From Chloroflexota bacterium (lineage in GTDB: Bacteria > Chloroflexota > Limnocylindria > Limnocylindrales > CSP1-4): a stretch of DNA of 52,465 nt. The notes beneath the pieces were generated by a model that was given only the letters and a program-made list of their open reading frames with translations, did not search any database and had not been told where the DNA came from. Location: the NCBI GenBank assembly GCA_016191345.1, contig JACPOU010000049.1:1-52465 (forward strand). The letters run 5' to 3'. Positions 34,722-43,058 of this stretch are shown here, one piece after another. Position 1 is the stretch's first letter; every line of letters starts with the position of its first letter. Made by a program: the position numbers and the translations under genes.

Positions 34722-35792
34722 TCAGGTCCTCGCGGGGAGCTGGAACCAGAACGTCGTCCAGGCATCGTCGGACGCCGCGCCGACCCGGCCCCCGGCATCC
34801 TCGACGAGGCGCTTCACGATGGCGAGGCCGATGCCCGCGCCCCCGCGCGCCCGGTCGCGTGACTTCTCGACGCGGTAGAACCGCTCCCAGACGCGGGGGA
34901 GGTCCTCCGACGGAATCCGCGCGCCGCTGTTCTTCACCCACACGACGGCGCCGTCCGGCGTCCGGGCGGCGGCCACGCGCACGCTGCCCCCGGGTGGCGT
35001 ATAGCGGATCGCGTTCTGGAGCAGGTTCGACATCACCTGCACGAGCTCGTCCGGGCGGGCCTCGACCCAGAGGCCGTCCTCGGCCGTGACCGCGAGGGTC
35101 ACGGAGCGCCGGGCCAGCGCGGGACCGGCCAGCTCGGCCGCGCTCCGCACGAGGCTCGCGAGATCGACCGCCTGGGGACGGGGGCGCTCCCCCTCCGCGC
35201 CGGCGAGGACGTCCAGGGAGGCGGCGAGGCGTCCCAGCCGGTCCACCTCCTCGCGGAGCGAATCGAAGGTTGCCGGGTCCGGCGGCAGGACGCCGTCGCG
35301 GAGCGCCTCGAGGTAGCCCTGGAGGTTGGTGAGCGGCGTCCGGATCTCATGCGCGGCGTTCACGACGAACTCGCGCCGCATCATCTCCTGCTCCTCGAGC
35401 CGGCCGGCCATCGTGTTGTAGGCGGTGGCGAGGGCGCGGACCTCGGCCGGGCCGTCCTCGGGAACCCGGGTCGTGAGGTCGCCGGCCGCGACGCGCTCCG
35501 CGGCGCCCGCGAGCCGCTGGAGGGGCCGGGCAAGCATCCGCGCGAACACGGCGGCGAGCACGAGGGCAACGAGGGCCGCGATGCCCAGCGCCAGCCCGAA
35601 GACGAGGGTGACGCTCTCGTCGAACATCGCCCGGGCGCGCTCCGCGGATTCGCCCGCGGCCATCATCAGCGCCTCGAACGATTCGCCGCCCACGCGCAGC
35701 ACGCCGACCGCGACGACCCCGAGGGCAATCGCGGCCACGGCCAGCGACGCCAGCGCGATCCGCGCGGCGATGCCCGGCGCTCTGCGCGCCAT
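34722..35792 (-). CDS. Sensor histidine kinase (HAMP-HisKA-HATPase)
   Basis: A 356-residue kinase: TM1 (~10-32), a short extracytoplasmic segment of only ~30 residues, TM2 (~62-85), HAMP (~86-138), HisKA with phospho-His148 in NAAHEIRTPLTN, and HATPase_c with N-box SNLLQNAIRYTPPGG and G-box GGAGIGLAIVKRLVEDAGG. The small sensor loop suggests membrane-stress or intramembrane sensing. ATG 35792 overlaps the regulator's TGA by one base (TGATG), so the two are coupled. Confidence 0.93.
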   Translation of the reverse strand: MARRAPGIAARIALASLAVAAIALGVVAVGVLRVGGESFEALMMAAGESAERARAMFDESVTLVFGLALGIAALVALVLAAVFARMLARPLQRLAGAAERVAAGDLTTRVPEDGPAEVRALATAYNTMAGRLEEQEMMRREFVVNAAHEIRTPLTNLQGYLEALRDGVLPPDPATFDSLREEVDRLGRLAASLDVLAGAEGERPRPQAVDLASLVRSAAELAGPALARRSVTLAVTAEDGLWVEARPDELVQVMSNLLQNAIRYTPPGGSVRVAAARTPDGAVVWVKNSGARIPSEDLPRVWERFYRVEKSRDRARGGAGIGLAIVKRLVEDAGGRVGAASDDAWTTFWFQLPART

Positions 35793-36532
35793 CAGGCCGT
35801 GGCCTCGCGGGTCACCGACCCCGCAGCGCGGTAGCCCGCGCCTCGAACGGTCGCCACGTAGCGCGGCGCGGCCGGGTCGTCACCGAGCTTCTCGCGAAGC
35901 CGCTTGACGTAGACGTCGATCGCCCGGTCCGTGACGTCGCCCTCGCCCTCGCCGTGGATGGCGTCGAGGAGCTGGTCCCGGCTCAGGATCCGCCCGTCGG
36001 CGGCCAGCAGGGCCGCGAGCAGGCGCAGCTCCAGGACGCTGAGCGCCACCTCCGCGCCGGCCACGCGCGCCGTGTGCCGGGCGACGTCGAGCTCCAGGTC
36101 CCCGAGGCGGTAGCGGACCGCGAGACCCAGGTCGATCGCGTCGCGCTCCGTGCGCCGGAGGATCGTCCGGACCCGCGCGACGAGCTCGGCCGGCGAGAAG
36201 GGCTTCGGGAGGTAGTCGTCCGCGCCCTCGGTCAGGCCCTGGATCCGGTCGCCGGTCGAGGCACGCGCAGACAGGACGAGGATCGGCACGTCGCCCATCG
36301 CCCGCGTCCGCCGGATGACCGCGATGCCGTCGACCTCGGGCAGCATCAGGTCCAGGACGACGAGCCGCGGGCTGTGCTCGTCGATCGCGCGGAGCGCGGC
36401 CCGGCCGTCGCCCGCCGTCACGACGCGGAAGCGCTCCCGCTCCAGGTAGGCCTTCACGAGCGCGACGATCTTCGGGTCATCGTCGACGACGAGGATCGGT
36501 GCGGATTCGGGGCGGGCCATCAGGTCGATCAT
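35792..36532 (-). CDS. OmpR/PhoB-family response regulator
   Basis: A 246-residue regulator. Receiver domain with acidic pocket VVDDDPK, phospho-acceptor Asp61 in LVVLDLMLPEVDG, the switch VLSARAS and KPFSPAELVARV. The C-terminal winged helix ends in DVYVKRLREKLGDD and YVATVRGAGYR. ATG 36532 is preferred; 36520 and a TTG at 36556 are alternatives. It forms a coupled pair with the downstream kinase. Confidence 0.93.
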   Translation of the reverse strand: MIDLMARPESAPILVVDDDPKIVALVKAYLERERFRVVTAGDGRAALRAIDEHSPRLVVLDLMLPEVDGIAVIRRTRAMGDVPILVLSARASTGDRIQGLTEGADDYLPKPFSPAELVARVRTILRRTERDAIDLGLAVRYRLGDLELDVARHTARVAGAEVALSVLELRLLAALLAADGRILSRDQLLDAIHGEGEGDVTDRAIDVYVKRLREKLGDDPAAPRYVATVRGAGYRAAGSVTREATA

Positions 36533-36681
36533 CGCCCGTTGAACCCTCGCCGACAACCGTGACGGTCGCGTGACGGCGCGTCATCGAGCCGTCGCCCCCG
36601 ATCGCGAGTCTCCGCGTCGACCCCGCTGGATCGGGGCGGTCGGCCGACGGCCTCCACCAGTCGGCACCGGAGGTACTCCAG

Positions 36682-37104
36682 ATGTTCCGACGCCTCGCCG
36701 CGGCTGCCACCAGCGCCGCCCTCCTCCTCTCCGTCGCCGCGTCCACCGTCGCCGCCGGCGGCCCGCCGAGCCTGGCCTTCTACGTCGACGACGTCCGCTA
36801 CCGGACGGTCGGCACGCCGACCGACTTCACGAACACCGGGGCACCCGACTTCACCTACGACAGGATCTACGCGCTGGGCAGCGGCCTCATCAACGTCGCC
36901 GAGGCCAAGCCCGGCGATCGCGACTTCAACGGCGGCCGCTGGGCGGTCTACCCCGTGCGGTGGGCGGCGGGCGTCACGCCGGTCCAGTTCACGAACGACC
37001 GCGACATCCTGGCGGCCCGTGACGCCGGGCTCCTCACGATCGCGTCCACACCGGTGAAGCTCTTCTTCTGCTCGGTCAACCCGGTCCCGCCGTCCTGGCA
37101 GTGA
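36682..37104 (+). CDS. Secreted hypothetical protein
   Basis: A 140-residue protein with a clear signal peptide (MFRRLAAAATSAALLLSVAA then VAAGGPPS). The mature part (FYVDDVRYRTVGTPTDFTNT, NVAEAKPGDRDFNGGRWAVY) is globular and of no known family. GGAGG lies 8 nt before the ATG. It is divergent from the two-component operon and may be its target; this is inference from position only. Confidence 0.78.
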   Translation: MFRRLAAAATSAALLLSVAASTVAAGGPPSLAFYVDDVRYRTVGTPTDFTNTGAPDFTYDRIYALGSGLINVAEAKPGDRDFNGGRWAVYPVRWAAGVTPVQFTNDRDILAARDAGLLTIASTPVKLFFCSVNPVPPSWQ

Positions 37105-37154
37105 TCCGCTGAGGGACCGGCCCGCGCGACGCGGTTCGGTTTCTCTCCACCCGG

Positions 37155-37176
37155 CCGCCGCCCGCACGGGCGGCGG
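37155..37176. terminator. Bidirectional hairpin between convergent genes
   Basis: A perfect 10-bp stem (37155-37164 with 37167-37176) and 2-nt spacer, between the secreted protein and DUF1003. Confidence 0.55.
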
Positions 37177-37236
37177 TCACTCGATTCGCGGCGCGCCAGC
37201 GCACGACGATCTGCAGGGCCCCACCCAGTCGGCTGA

Positions 37237-37692
37237 TCAGCCGCGGCCGGAGTCCAGGCGGGCAAGGATCGACGTCTCGAGCTGGAGGATCCGCTGCTCG
37301 AGGGCCTCGACCCGCTTGAGGATCTCGGTGTTGCCGGCCAGCAGCCGTTCGTTCTGCTGCTCCTCGATGTCGGCCTCGGAGGCCGCGTGCTCCAGCGTCA
37401 TCCGGTCCCGGATCGACGCCCGGTTGGTCGCGAGGAGGATGAGCGGGGCCGCGTAGGCCGCCTGGGTCGAGAAGGCCAGGTTGAGGAAGATGAACGGGTA
37501 CGGGTCGAAGTTGAAGACCAGGTAGATGTTCCCGATGACCCAGATCGCGACGATCACCGTCTGGATGGCGATGAACGTCCAGCTGCCCATGAAGTTCGTG
37601 ACGCGGTCGGCGATCCGGGCCGCCAGCGGCGCCTCGTCGAGCATCTCCCGGTTGACGGCATGGCGAAAGCGGGGTTGCCGGTGGACAGCCAT
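37237..37692 (-). CDS. DUF1003 membrane protein
   Basis: A 151-residue DUF1003 protein. It has two membrane helices (FIAIQTVIVAIWVIGNIYLV and a second starting FIFLNLAFSTQAAYAAPLIL), the NFDPYPFIFLNL signature, and a C-terminal coiled coil (EEQQNERLLAGNTEILKRVE). Function unknown. ATG 37692 with AGGAG upstream. Confidence 0.9.
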   Translation of the reverse strand: MAVHRQPRFRHAVNREMLDEAPLAARIADRVTNFMGSWTFIAIQTVIVAIWVIGNIYLVFNFDPYPFIFLNLAFSTQAAYAAPLILLATNRASIRDRMTLEHAASEADIEEQQNERLLAGNTEILKRVEALEQRILQLETSILARLDSGRG

Positions 37693-37926
37693 TCCTGACG
37701 ACTCCTGATCGCGGCGTTGATGCCCTGGACGATACGCTCAGCGGGCGGCCGGGCGCCGCGCGTCGAACCCGACCGCCAGGCGGCGCCGGTGTTCGGGAGC
37801 GACGGGCGCGCTGGCGAGGTCGGGGTATCCTCTGGACGGCAGCCGCCCGACCGCGAGACCGGGCGGCGACCACGGCAAAGTCAGCACCCACCCGGGGGCG
37901 GGCGGAAGCCTGAGGGAGGTCCCGTC

Positions 37927-39795
37927 ATGTCGTTGAGCCAGCGAGTCGAGAGGGCTCAGCGGGCGGCCGGGCAGGCCGCCGAGCCTGCGCCGGAAGGCCA
38001 GCCGGCAGCCGGTGGCCCTCCTCCGCCTGGCGGCCCGGCGGGCACCGACAGCGGCGTCGCCGGCGTCCCGACGCCGGTCGCGCCGCGAGTTCCCCGGGCG
38101 CCCGCCCGCGAGGCGCTGCTGGCGCAGATCCGGGGCCTCGTCCAGGTCGAGGTCATCGGGTCGTTCGAGGCATTGATCCAGGCGGAGGCGGGCGACGTTC
38201 GCGCGACGCTGGCCTCGATGATCGACCGCATCGTGGAGCGGCACGCCTTCGCGGTGACCCGCGACGAGCGGATCAGCCTCATCGAGGAGGTCGTCCACGA
38301 GGTCACGGGCCTCGGGCCGCTGGAACCGCTGCTCGCCGATCCGACCATCACCGAGGTCATGGTCAACGGCCCCAAGAGCGTCTTCATCGAGCGGGGCGGC
38401 AGGCTCCAGCGCGTCGACGTCGAGTTCGTCAACGACGAGCACGTCAGCCGGATCATCGACCGGATCATCGCCCCGCTCGGCCGGCGGATCGACGAATCGA
38501 GCCCGCGGGTGGACGCCCGCCTCCCGGATGGGTCCCGCGTCAACGCGATCATCGCCCCGCTCTCGCTGGTGGGGCCGGTGATCACGATCCGGAAGTTCTC
38601 GGCCACGCCGTTCACCGTCGCGGACCTCGTCCGGTTCGGCACGGCGAGCGCGGAGATCTTCGATTTCCTGCGGCACTGCATCTGGGCCCGCCTGAACGTG
38701 TTCGTCTCGGGCGGGACGGGCTCCGGGAAGACCACCTTCCTCAACGTCCTCTCCTCGTTCATCCCGACCGACGAGCGCATCGTCACAGTTGAGGACGCCG
38801 CGGAGCTGCAGCTCCGCCAGGAGCACGTGGTCACCCTGGAGGCGCGGCCGGCCAACGCCGAGGGGACCGGCGAGATCACGATCCGCGACCTGCTCCGCAA
38901 CGCGATGCACATGCGGCCCGACCGGATCATCGTCGGCGAGTGTCGATCGGCGGAGGCCCTCGACATGATCCAGGCGATGATGACCGGCCACGACGGCTCG
39001 CTCTCCACGGGCCACGCGAACACGACCCAGGACATGCTTCGGCGCCTGGAGACGATGATCCTGATGAGCGGCTACGAGCTCCCGCTCCGGGCCATCCGCG
39101 AGCAGATCTCGTCCGCCGTGGACCTCATCGTCCACACCGCGCGTCTGAAGGACGGCACGCGCAAGATCGTCAACATCACCGAGGTCTACGGGATGGAGGA
39201 CGACGAGGTCCTGACCCAGGACATCTTCGCCTTCGAGCAGACCGGCGTGGACGAGAACGGCAAGGTCCTCGGCGAGCTGAAGCCGACCGGCGTCCGGCCG
39301 ACGTTCATGGGGATCTTCAAGTCCGCCGGCCTCGAGCTTCCGGCCGGCGAGTTCGGCATCCCGCCCCAGGACCCGTCGAGGCCGACGCCGCGGGGCAAGG
39401 CGCGCTGGTCGATCGGGAGCTCCAGCGCGGTCGACGAGCCGAAGCGCTCGCCGATCGGCCGGGGCAAGGCCGTGAAGGCCGGCGGTATGGTCTACATCTC
39501 CGCTGTCGGGCCGGTCGACCCGAAGACCGGGGACGTGGTCAGCGTCGACATCAAGGAACAGACCCGCCAGTGCATGAAGAACCTCAAGGCGAAGCTCGAG
39601 GCCGAGGGCACCTCGCTCGAGAAGGTCGTCTGGGCGAACTGGTCCCTCCGGGAGTCGACCGAGTTCGACGTCTTCAACGACGAGTGGGTCCGCTGGTTCC
39701 CCGAGGACCCGCCGGTCGGGCAGGGCACGCTGATGCCGGCCTCCCAGCGGCGCGCCGGATTCCGGGTCTCGATCGGGGTCATCGCCGAGGCCTGA
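37927..39795 (+). CDS. CpaF-type secretion ATPase fused to a C-terminal Rid (YjgF/YER057c) domain
   Basis: A 622-residue fusion. Residues 1-~60 are a disordered Pro/Gly/Ala tail. Residues ~60-480 are a full CpaF/TadA ATPase: LGPLEPLLADPTITEVMVNG, Walker A VSGGTGSGKTTFL (~260), the Asp box IVTVEDAAELQL, MRPDRIIVGECRSAEALDM (Walker B), and DGSLSTGHANTTQDMLRRLE. It ends TFMGIFKSAGLELPAGEFG as free CpaF does. Residues ~492-622 are Rid-like: SPIGRGKAVKAGGMVYISAV, GPVDPKTGDVV, EQTRQCMKNLKAKLEAEG and a C-terminal FRVSIGVIAEA. The usual Rid catalytic Arg is not evident. No Tad/Flp pilus gene is nearby. GGGAGGTC precedes ATG 37927, and the next gene is a PLP gamma-lyase. Confidence 0.9.
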   Translation: MSLSQRVERAQRAAGQAAEPAPEGQPAAGGPPPPGGPAGTDSGVAGVPTPVAPRVPRAPAREALLAQIRGLVQVEVIGSFEALIQAEAGDVRATLASMIDRIVERHAFAVTRDERISLIEEVVHEVTGLGPLEPLLADPTITEVMVNGPKSVFIERGGRLQRVDVEFVNDEHVSRIIDRIIAPLGRRIDESSPRVDARLPDGSRVNAIIAPLSLVGPVITIRKFSATPFTVADLVRFGTASAEIFDFLRHCIWARLNVFVSGGTGSGKTTFLNVLSSFIPTDERIVTVEDAAELQLRQEHVVTLEARPANAEGTGEITIRDLLRNAMHMRPDRIIVGECRSAEALDMIQAMMTGHDGSLSTGHANTTQDMLRRLETMILMSGYELPLRAIREQISSAVDLIVHTARLKDGTRKIVNITEVYGMEDDEVLTQDIFAFEQTGVDENGKVLGELKPTGVRPTFMGIFKSAGLELPAGEFGIPPQDPSRPTPRGKARWSIGSSSAVDEPKRSPIGRGKAVKAGGMVYISAVGPVDPKTGDVVSVDIKEQTRQCMKNLKAKLEAEGTSLEKVVWANWSLRESTEFDVFNDEWVRWFPEDPPVGQGTLMPASQRRAGFRVSIGVIAEA

Positions 39796-39891
39796 CGGAT
39801 CGGGTCACCCGGCAGCGGACCCCCTCGCCCGGCCCGCCGATCTCCGGAGCCGCCTGATCTCCACCATCCCGCCTGACTGGAGGATTCGCTC

Positions 39892-41043
39892 ATGCCCAAC
39901 CCGCTCTACCCGGCGCCCCTCGCCCTCGATCCGGGCTGGTCCGCGGAGACCGTGGCGGTCCAGGCCGGCCGGCCGCCCCGCGAGCCCGGCGCTCCGATGA
40001 ACCGGCCGATCAGCATGAGCGCGACCTATGTCCAGGACGCCGCGCTCGAGTACGGACGTGACGGCAGCGCAACGTACGGGGCGCTCGAGGCCGCGCTCGG
40101 CGCGCTCGAGGGCGGCACCGCCGTCACGTTCGCCACGGGTCTCGCCGCCGTGACCGCGATCGCGGACCTCGTGCCCCCGGGCGGCACGGTCGTGCTGTCC
40201 ACGGTCACGTACCACGGCGTGCGGCGGATCTTCGAGCGGCTCGAGGAAGCGGGTCGCCTCCACCTGCGCCCGGCGCCCGCGGACGATGCTGCGGCGATGC
40301 TCGCCGCAGCCGATGGCGCCGACGTGGTCTGGGTGGAGTCGATCGCCAATCCCCTGCTCATCGTGGCCGACGTCCCGGCGATCACCGCGGGCGCCCGGGA
40401 GCGCGGCGCGCTGAGCGTGGTCGATGCCACGTTCGCCACGCCGCTGCGGCAGCGGCCGCTCGAGCTTGGGGCGGACATCGTCATGCAGTCGGCGACGAAG
40501 TTCATCGGCGGGCACTCGGACCTCCTGCTCGGCGCCGTTGTCTGCAAAGCCGAGGCGCATGCCGAGGCCGTGGCGGCGTTCCGGCACGACCACGGGTCGA
40601 TCCCGGGTGCGCTGGAGTCGTTCCTCGCACTCCGCGGCCTGCGGACGCTCGCGGTGCGCCTGGACCGTGCGGAGTCCACGGCCATGGAGCTCGCCCGGCG
40701 GCTGGTTGCGCATCCGCTGGTCTCGGCCGTGCATTACCCGGGCCTGCCGGGCGATTCGCAGGCCGAGCTCGCCGCCCGCGTCCTGCCGAACGGCTGCGGG
40801 CCGATGCTCTCGTTCGAGGTCGCGGGGTCCGTGGAGCAGACGGACGCGTTCCTCGGGCGGCTGCGGCTGTTCGCCCACGCGACGAGCCTCGGCGGCGTGG
40901 AGTCGCTGATCGAGCGCCGGGCCCGCTACGCCGGCGATGCCGCGATCGTCGGGCCGACCCTCTGCCGCGCGTCGATCGGCCTCGAGAGCGTGGAGGATCT
41001 CTGGGCGGATCTCGACGCCGCGTTGCGGGCGGCAGTTCGCTGA
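39892..41043 (+). CDS. Cys/Met metabolism PLP enzyme (gamma-lyase/gamma-synthase family)
   Basis: A 383-residue fold-type I PLP enzyme of the MetB/MegL/CGL family. ETVAVQAGRPPREPGAPMNR at the start, ALEAALGALEGGTAVTFATG, VVWVESIANPLL, VVDATFATPLRQRP, the PLP lysine in MQSATKFIGGHSDLLLG (~203), and HATSLGGVESLIERRA. Substrate (methionine, cystathionine or O-acyl-homoserine) cannot be settled by eye. GGAGG lies 8 nt upstream of ATG 39892. It follows the CpaF-Rid gene by 96 bp on the same strand and may be co-transcribed; Rid proteins deaminate enamines that such lyases release. Confidence 0.88.
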   Translation: MPNPLYPAPLALDPGWSAETVAVQAGRPPREPGAPMNRPISMSATYVQDAALEYGRDGSATYGALEAALGALEGGTAVTFATGLAAVTAIADLVPPGGTVVLSTVTYHGVRRIFERLEEAGRLHLRPAPADDAAAMLAAADGADVVWVESIANPLLIVADVPAITAGARERGALSVVDATFATPLRQRPLELGADIVMQSATKFIGGHSDLLLGAVVCKAEAHAEAVAAFRHDHGSIPGALESFLALRGLRTLAVRLDRAESTAMELARRLVAHPLVSAVHYPGLPGDSQAELAARVLPNGCGPMLSFEVAGSVEQTDAFLGRLRLFAHATSLGGVESLIERRARYAGDAAIVGPTLCRASIGLESVEDLWADLDAALRAAVR

Positions 41044-41125
41044 CCTGCATGACGTGCCGGGTGCGTCCCGCGTTCGGATCGAGGCCTCTGCCGGATCGCG
41101 GCCCCGTCGAGTTCCAGTTCCACTT

Positions 41126-41207
41126 CGCCGCCGCCTCCGAGCCCGATCCGGTCGCGGAGCAGGCGCGGGATGACCAGGCGTCCTGCCTTGTCGATGGTCG
41201 TCTTCAT
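41126..41207 (-). pseudogene. AbrB/SpoVT-type antitoxin, truncated
   Basis: ATG 41207 opens MKTTIDKAGRLVIPRLLRDR followed by IGLGGGGEVELELDGAAI, an AbrB-like swapped-hairpin DNA-binding domain. The frame then runs without homology through the direct repeat and into the antisense of the gamma-lyase gene, so the C-terminal half and the toxin partner are gone. A perfect GCCACG-CT-CGTGGC palindrome (41220-41233) just upstream resembles an autoregulatory operator. Confidence 0.7.
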
Positions 41208-41303
41208 GGTAAAGAGATTGCCACGAGCGTGGCAGGACGGTCCGCGCATCTGAGCGCTGAGGGCCGATGCTGCCTCGCGGCCTCGACGGAACGGCGCGAA
41301 GCA

Positions 41304-41355
41304 CCATCGGGCCGGATCGTGTACGAGGGCCCGGAGGCCGATCGCGTTCCGGGCC
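41304..41355 (+). repeat. 52-bp copy of an internal Fic-gene segment
   Basis: It matches 46931-46982 inside the Fic gene at 51 of 52 positions, in the same orientation. Flanks differ. A remnant of a second Fic locus, or a recombination scar. Confidence 0.85.
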
Positions 41356-41429
41356 AATCAGCCAACGAGAAACCGAGGACCTGGGCCGCCACCCTCGGCT
41401 CGAGGCCTCTGCCGTCTGGCGGGGCGTGA

Positions 41430-41648
41430 GGTGACTGTCCGCCGCGCCGTCTGGTCAGGCAATCGTCGATTCGCGATCAGTGGATCCCATCCCAGGCCCG
41501 CGCGGTCGTCGCGTCGCGATACTGGCGGAGCGGTTCAGTAGGACCAGTCAACAGCGCGTAGAGTGACGCGCAGGGGTCTGGTCATCGTGCGCCGCGGGGG
41601 TGTCCACGGCAAGGCGCCGCCTCGCCTTTGATGACGTAGGGAGAGGTC
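41430..41648. other. Intergenic upstream of the flavoprotein operon
   Basis: No gene seen. A possible -10 (TAGAGT near 41558) and the SD GGGAGAGG before ATG 41649 suggest the operon promoter lies here. Confidence 0.4.
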
Positions 41649-43058
41649 ATGTGGAAGTCCGATGGTGCGGTGGTCAAGGCCGACTACCTGATCCAGGGGG
41701 GCGGCGCCGTTGGGATGGCCTTCGCGGATCAGTTGTTCAGCGACACCGAAGCGACGATGGTGATCGTCGATCGGCATGATCGACCAGGTGGCCACTGGAA
41801 CGACGCCTACCCGTTCGTGAGGCTGCACCAGCCCGCCAGCTCCTACGGGGTGAGCTCGTGGCCGCTCGGCACCGGTGCGATCGACCAGACCGGGCTCAAC
41901 GCCGGGTTCCACGAATTGGCGTCGGGTCATGAGGTCGTGGCGCATTTCGACGCCGTGATGCGGCACCGGTTCTTGCCGTCGGGGCGGGTCACATTCCTGT
42001 CGTCGAGCGAAGTCAACGACGACGGGGTGGTGACATCGCTGTTGTCCGGAGCCCAGCGTCGGGTGGAGTACCGGCGGTTCGTCGACGCGACGCACTCCAG
42101 GATGCAGGTGCCGGCCACGACGCCGCCGCCGTACGCCGTGGCCGACGACGTGACCTGCATTCCGGTCGGTCGGCTGCCCGCGGTCGCTGCGCGGTTTGAT
42201 CACTTCACGGTTGTGGGTGCGGGCAAGACCGGGATGGACGCCTGCATCTGGCTACTCCAGCAGGGGGCGGATCCAGACCAGATCCGCTGGATCGTGCCGC
42301 GCGACTCGTGGGTGCTGCGCCGAGGCAACTTCCAGCCCGGCGCCGAGCACTTCGCCCGCTTCGCCAAGAGTCTCGCGGACCAGGTGACGGCCGTCGTCGA
42401 GTGCGACGGGATCGACGACCTGTTCCTGCGGCTGGAAGCGGCCCACGAGCTCGCCCGCGTCGACCCCTCAGTCACGCCCGGCGCGTATCACTGCGCCATC
42501 CTCAGCGACGGCGAGCTCGCCGAGCTGCGCCGCATCACCGACGTGGTTCGACTGGGACGCGTGCGCTCCATCGAACGCGACCAGCTCGAGCTCGAGCAGG
42601 GCAGCATCGCGGCCCGAGCCGACAGCTGCTACGTCGACTGCTCGGCGGCAGGCATCCCGAGCCGGCCATCGAAGCCGATCTTCGATGGCCCGCGGATCAC
42701 CCTCCAGTGGATGCGCACCTGCCAACCCACATTCAGCGCGGCGTTCATCGCGCACGTCGAGGCGACCTTCCGCGACGAGGACGAGAAGAACGGCGTCTGC
42801 CGCCCGATCGCGCCGGCGACCGTGCCGCTCGACTGGCTCCGGATGCTCGCGGTCCAGCTCGACAACCGACGGGCTATTGGCACCTACCCACAGCTCCAGG
42901 CATGGCTGACCGGGACCCGGCTCGACCCCTTCTGGAAGACGGCGAGCGAGCGCATCGGAGTCGACAAGGAAGCCACCGCACACTTCCAGCGCTACCTGGC
43001 CAACGCGGGGCCCGCGAGGACCCGGATCGATGAGCTCCTTGCAGCACCGGTTGGCTAA
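41649..43058 (+). CDS. FAD/NAD(P)-binding monooxygenase-like flavoprotein
   Basis: A 469-residue protein with two dinucleotide sites: DYLIQGGGAVGMAFADQLF at the N-terminus (VDRHDRPGGHWND follows) and FTVVGAGKTGMDACIWLLQ (~186). This layout resembles flavin-containing monooxygenases and related mycobacterial NAD(P)-binding proteins, but the FMO fingerprint FxGxxxHxxxY is absent. Substrate unknown. It overlaps or abuts the epoxide-hydrolase gene, so oxygenation followed by hydrolysis is a reasonable guess. Slightly different base composition and the island context suggest transfer. Confidence 0.77.
   Translation: MWKSDGAVVKADYLIQGGGAVGMAFADQLFSDTEATMVIVDRHDRPGGHWNDAYPFVRLHQPASSYGVSSWPLGTGAIDQTGLNAGFHELASGHEVVAHFDAVMRHRFLPSGRVTFLSSSEVNDDGVVTSLLSGAQRRVEYRRFVDATHSRMQVPATTPPPYAVADDVTCIPVGRLPAVAARFDHFTVVGAGKTGMDACIWLLQQGADPDQIRWIVPRDSWVLRRGNFQPGAEHFARFAKSLADQVTAVVECDGIDDLFLRLEAAHELARVDPSVTPGAYHCAILSDGELAELRRITDVVRLGRVRSIERDQLELEQGSIAARADSCYVDCSAAGIPSRPSKPIFDGPRITLQWMRTCQPTFSAAFIAHVEATFRDEDEKNGVCRPIAPATVPLDWLRMLAVQLDNRRAIGTYPQLQAWLTGTRLDPFWKTASERIGVDKEATAHFQRYLANAGPARTRIDELLAAPVG

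Larger units (their letters stand above)
41079..41414. repeat. Direct repeats flanking toxin-antitoxin debris
   Basis: The 15-mer TCGAGGCCTCTGCCG occurs at 41079-41093 and 41400-41414; with one mismatch the match extends to 20 bp. Between the copies are an AbrB-like gene start and a 52-bp copy of Fic-gene sequence, so the segment looks inserted. Confidence 0.7.

Noticed and set aside
37927..39795. Part of a Tad/Flp pilus operon
   Set aside because: No TadB/C, CpaB/C/E, prepilin or peptidase genes on either side.
37927..39795. Rid domain as a separate overlapping gene
   Set aside because: No SD-backed start codon in frame near the junction at ~39390-39430; the CpaF frame simply continues.
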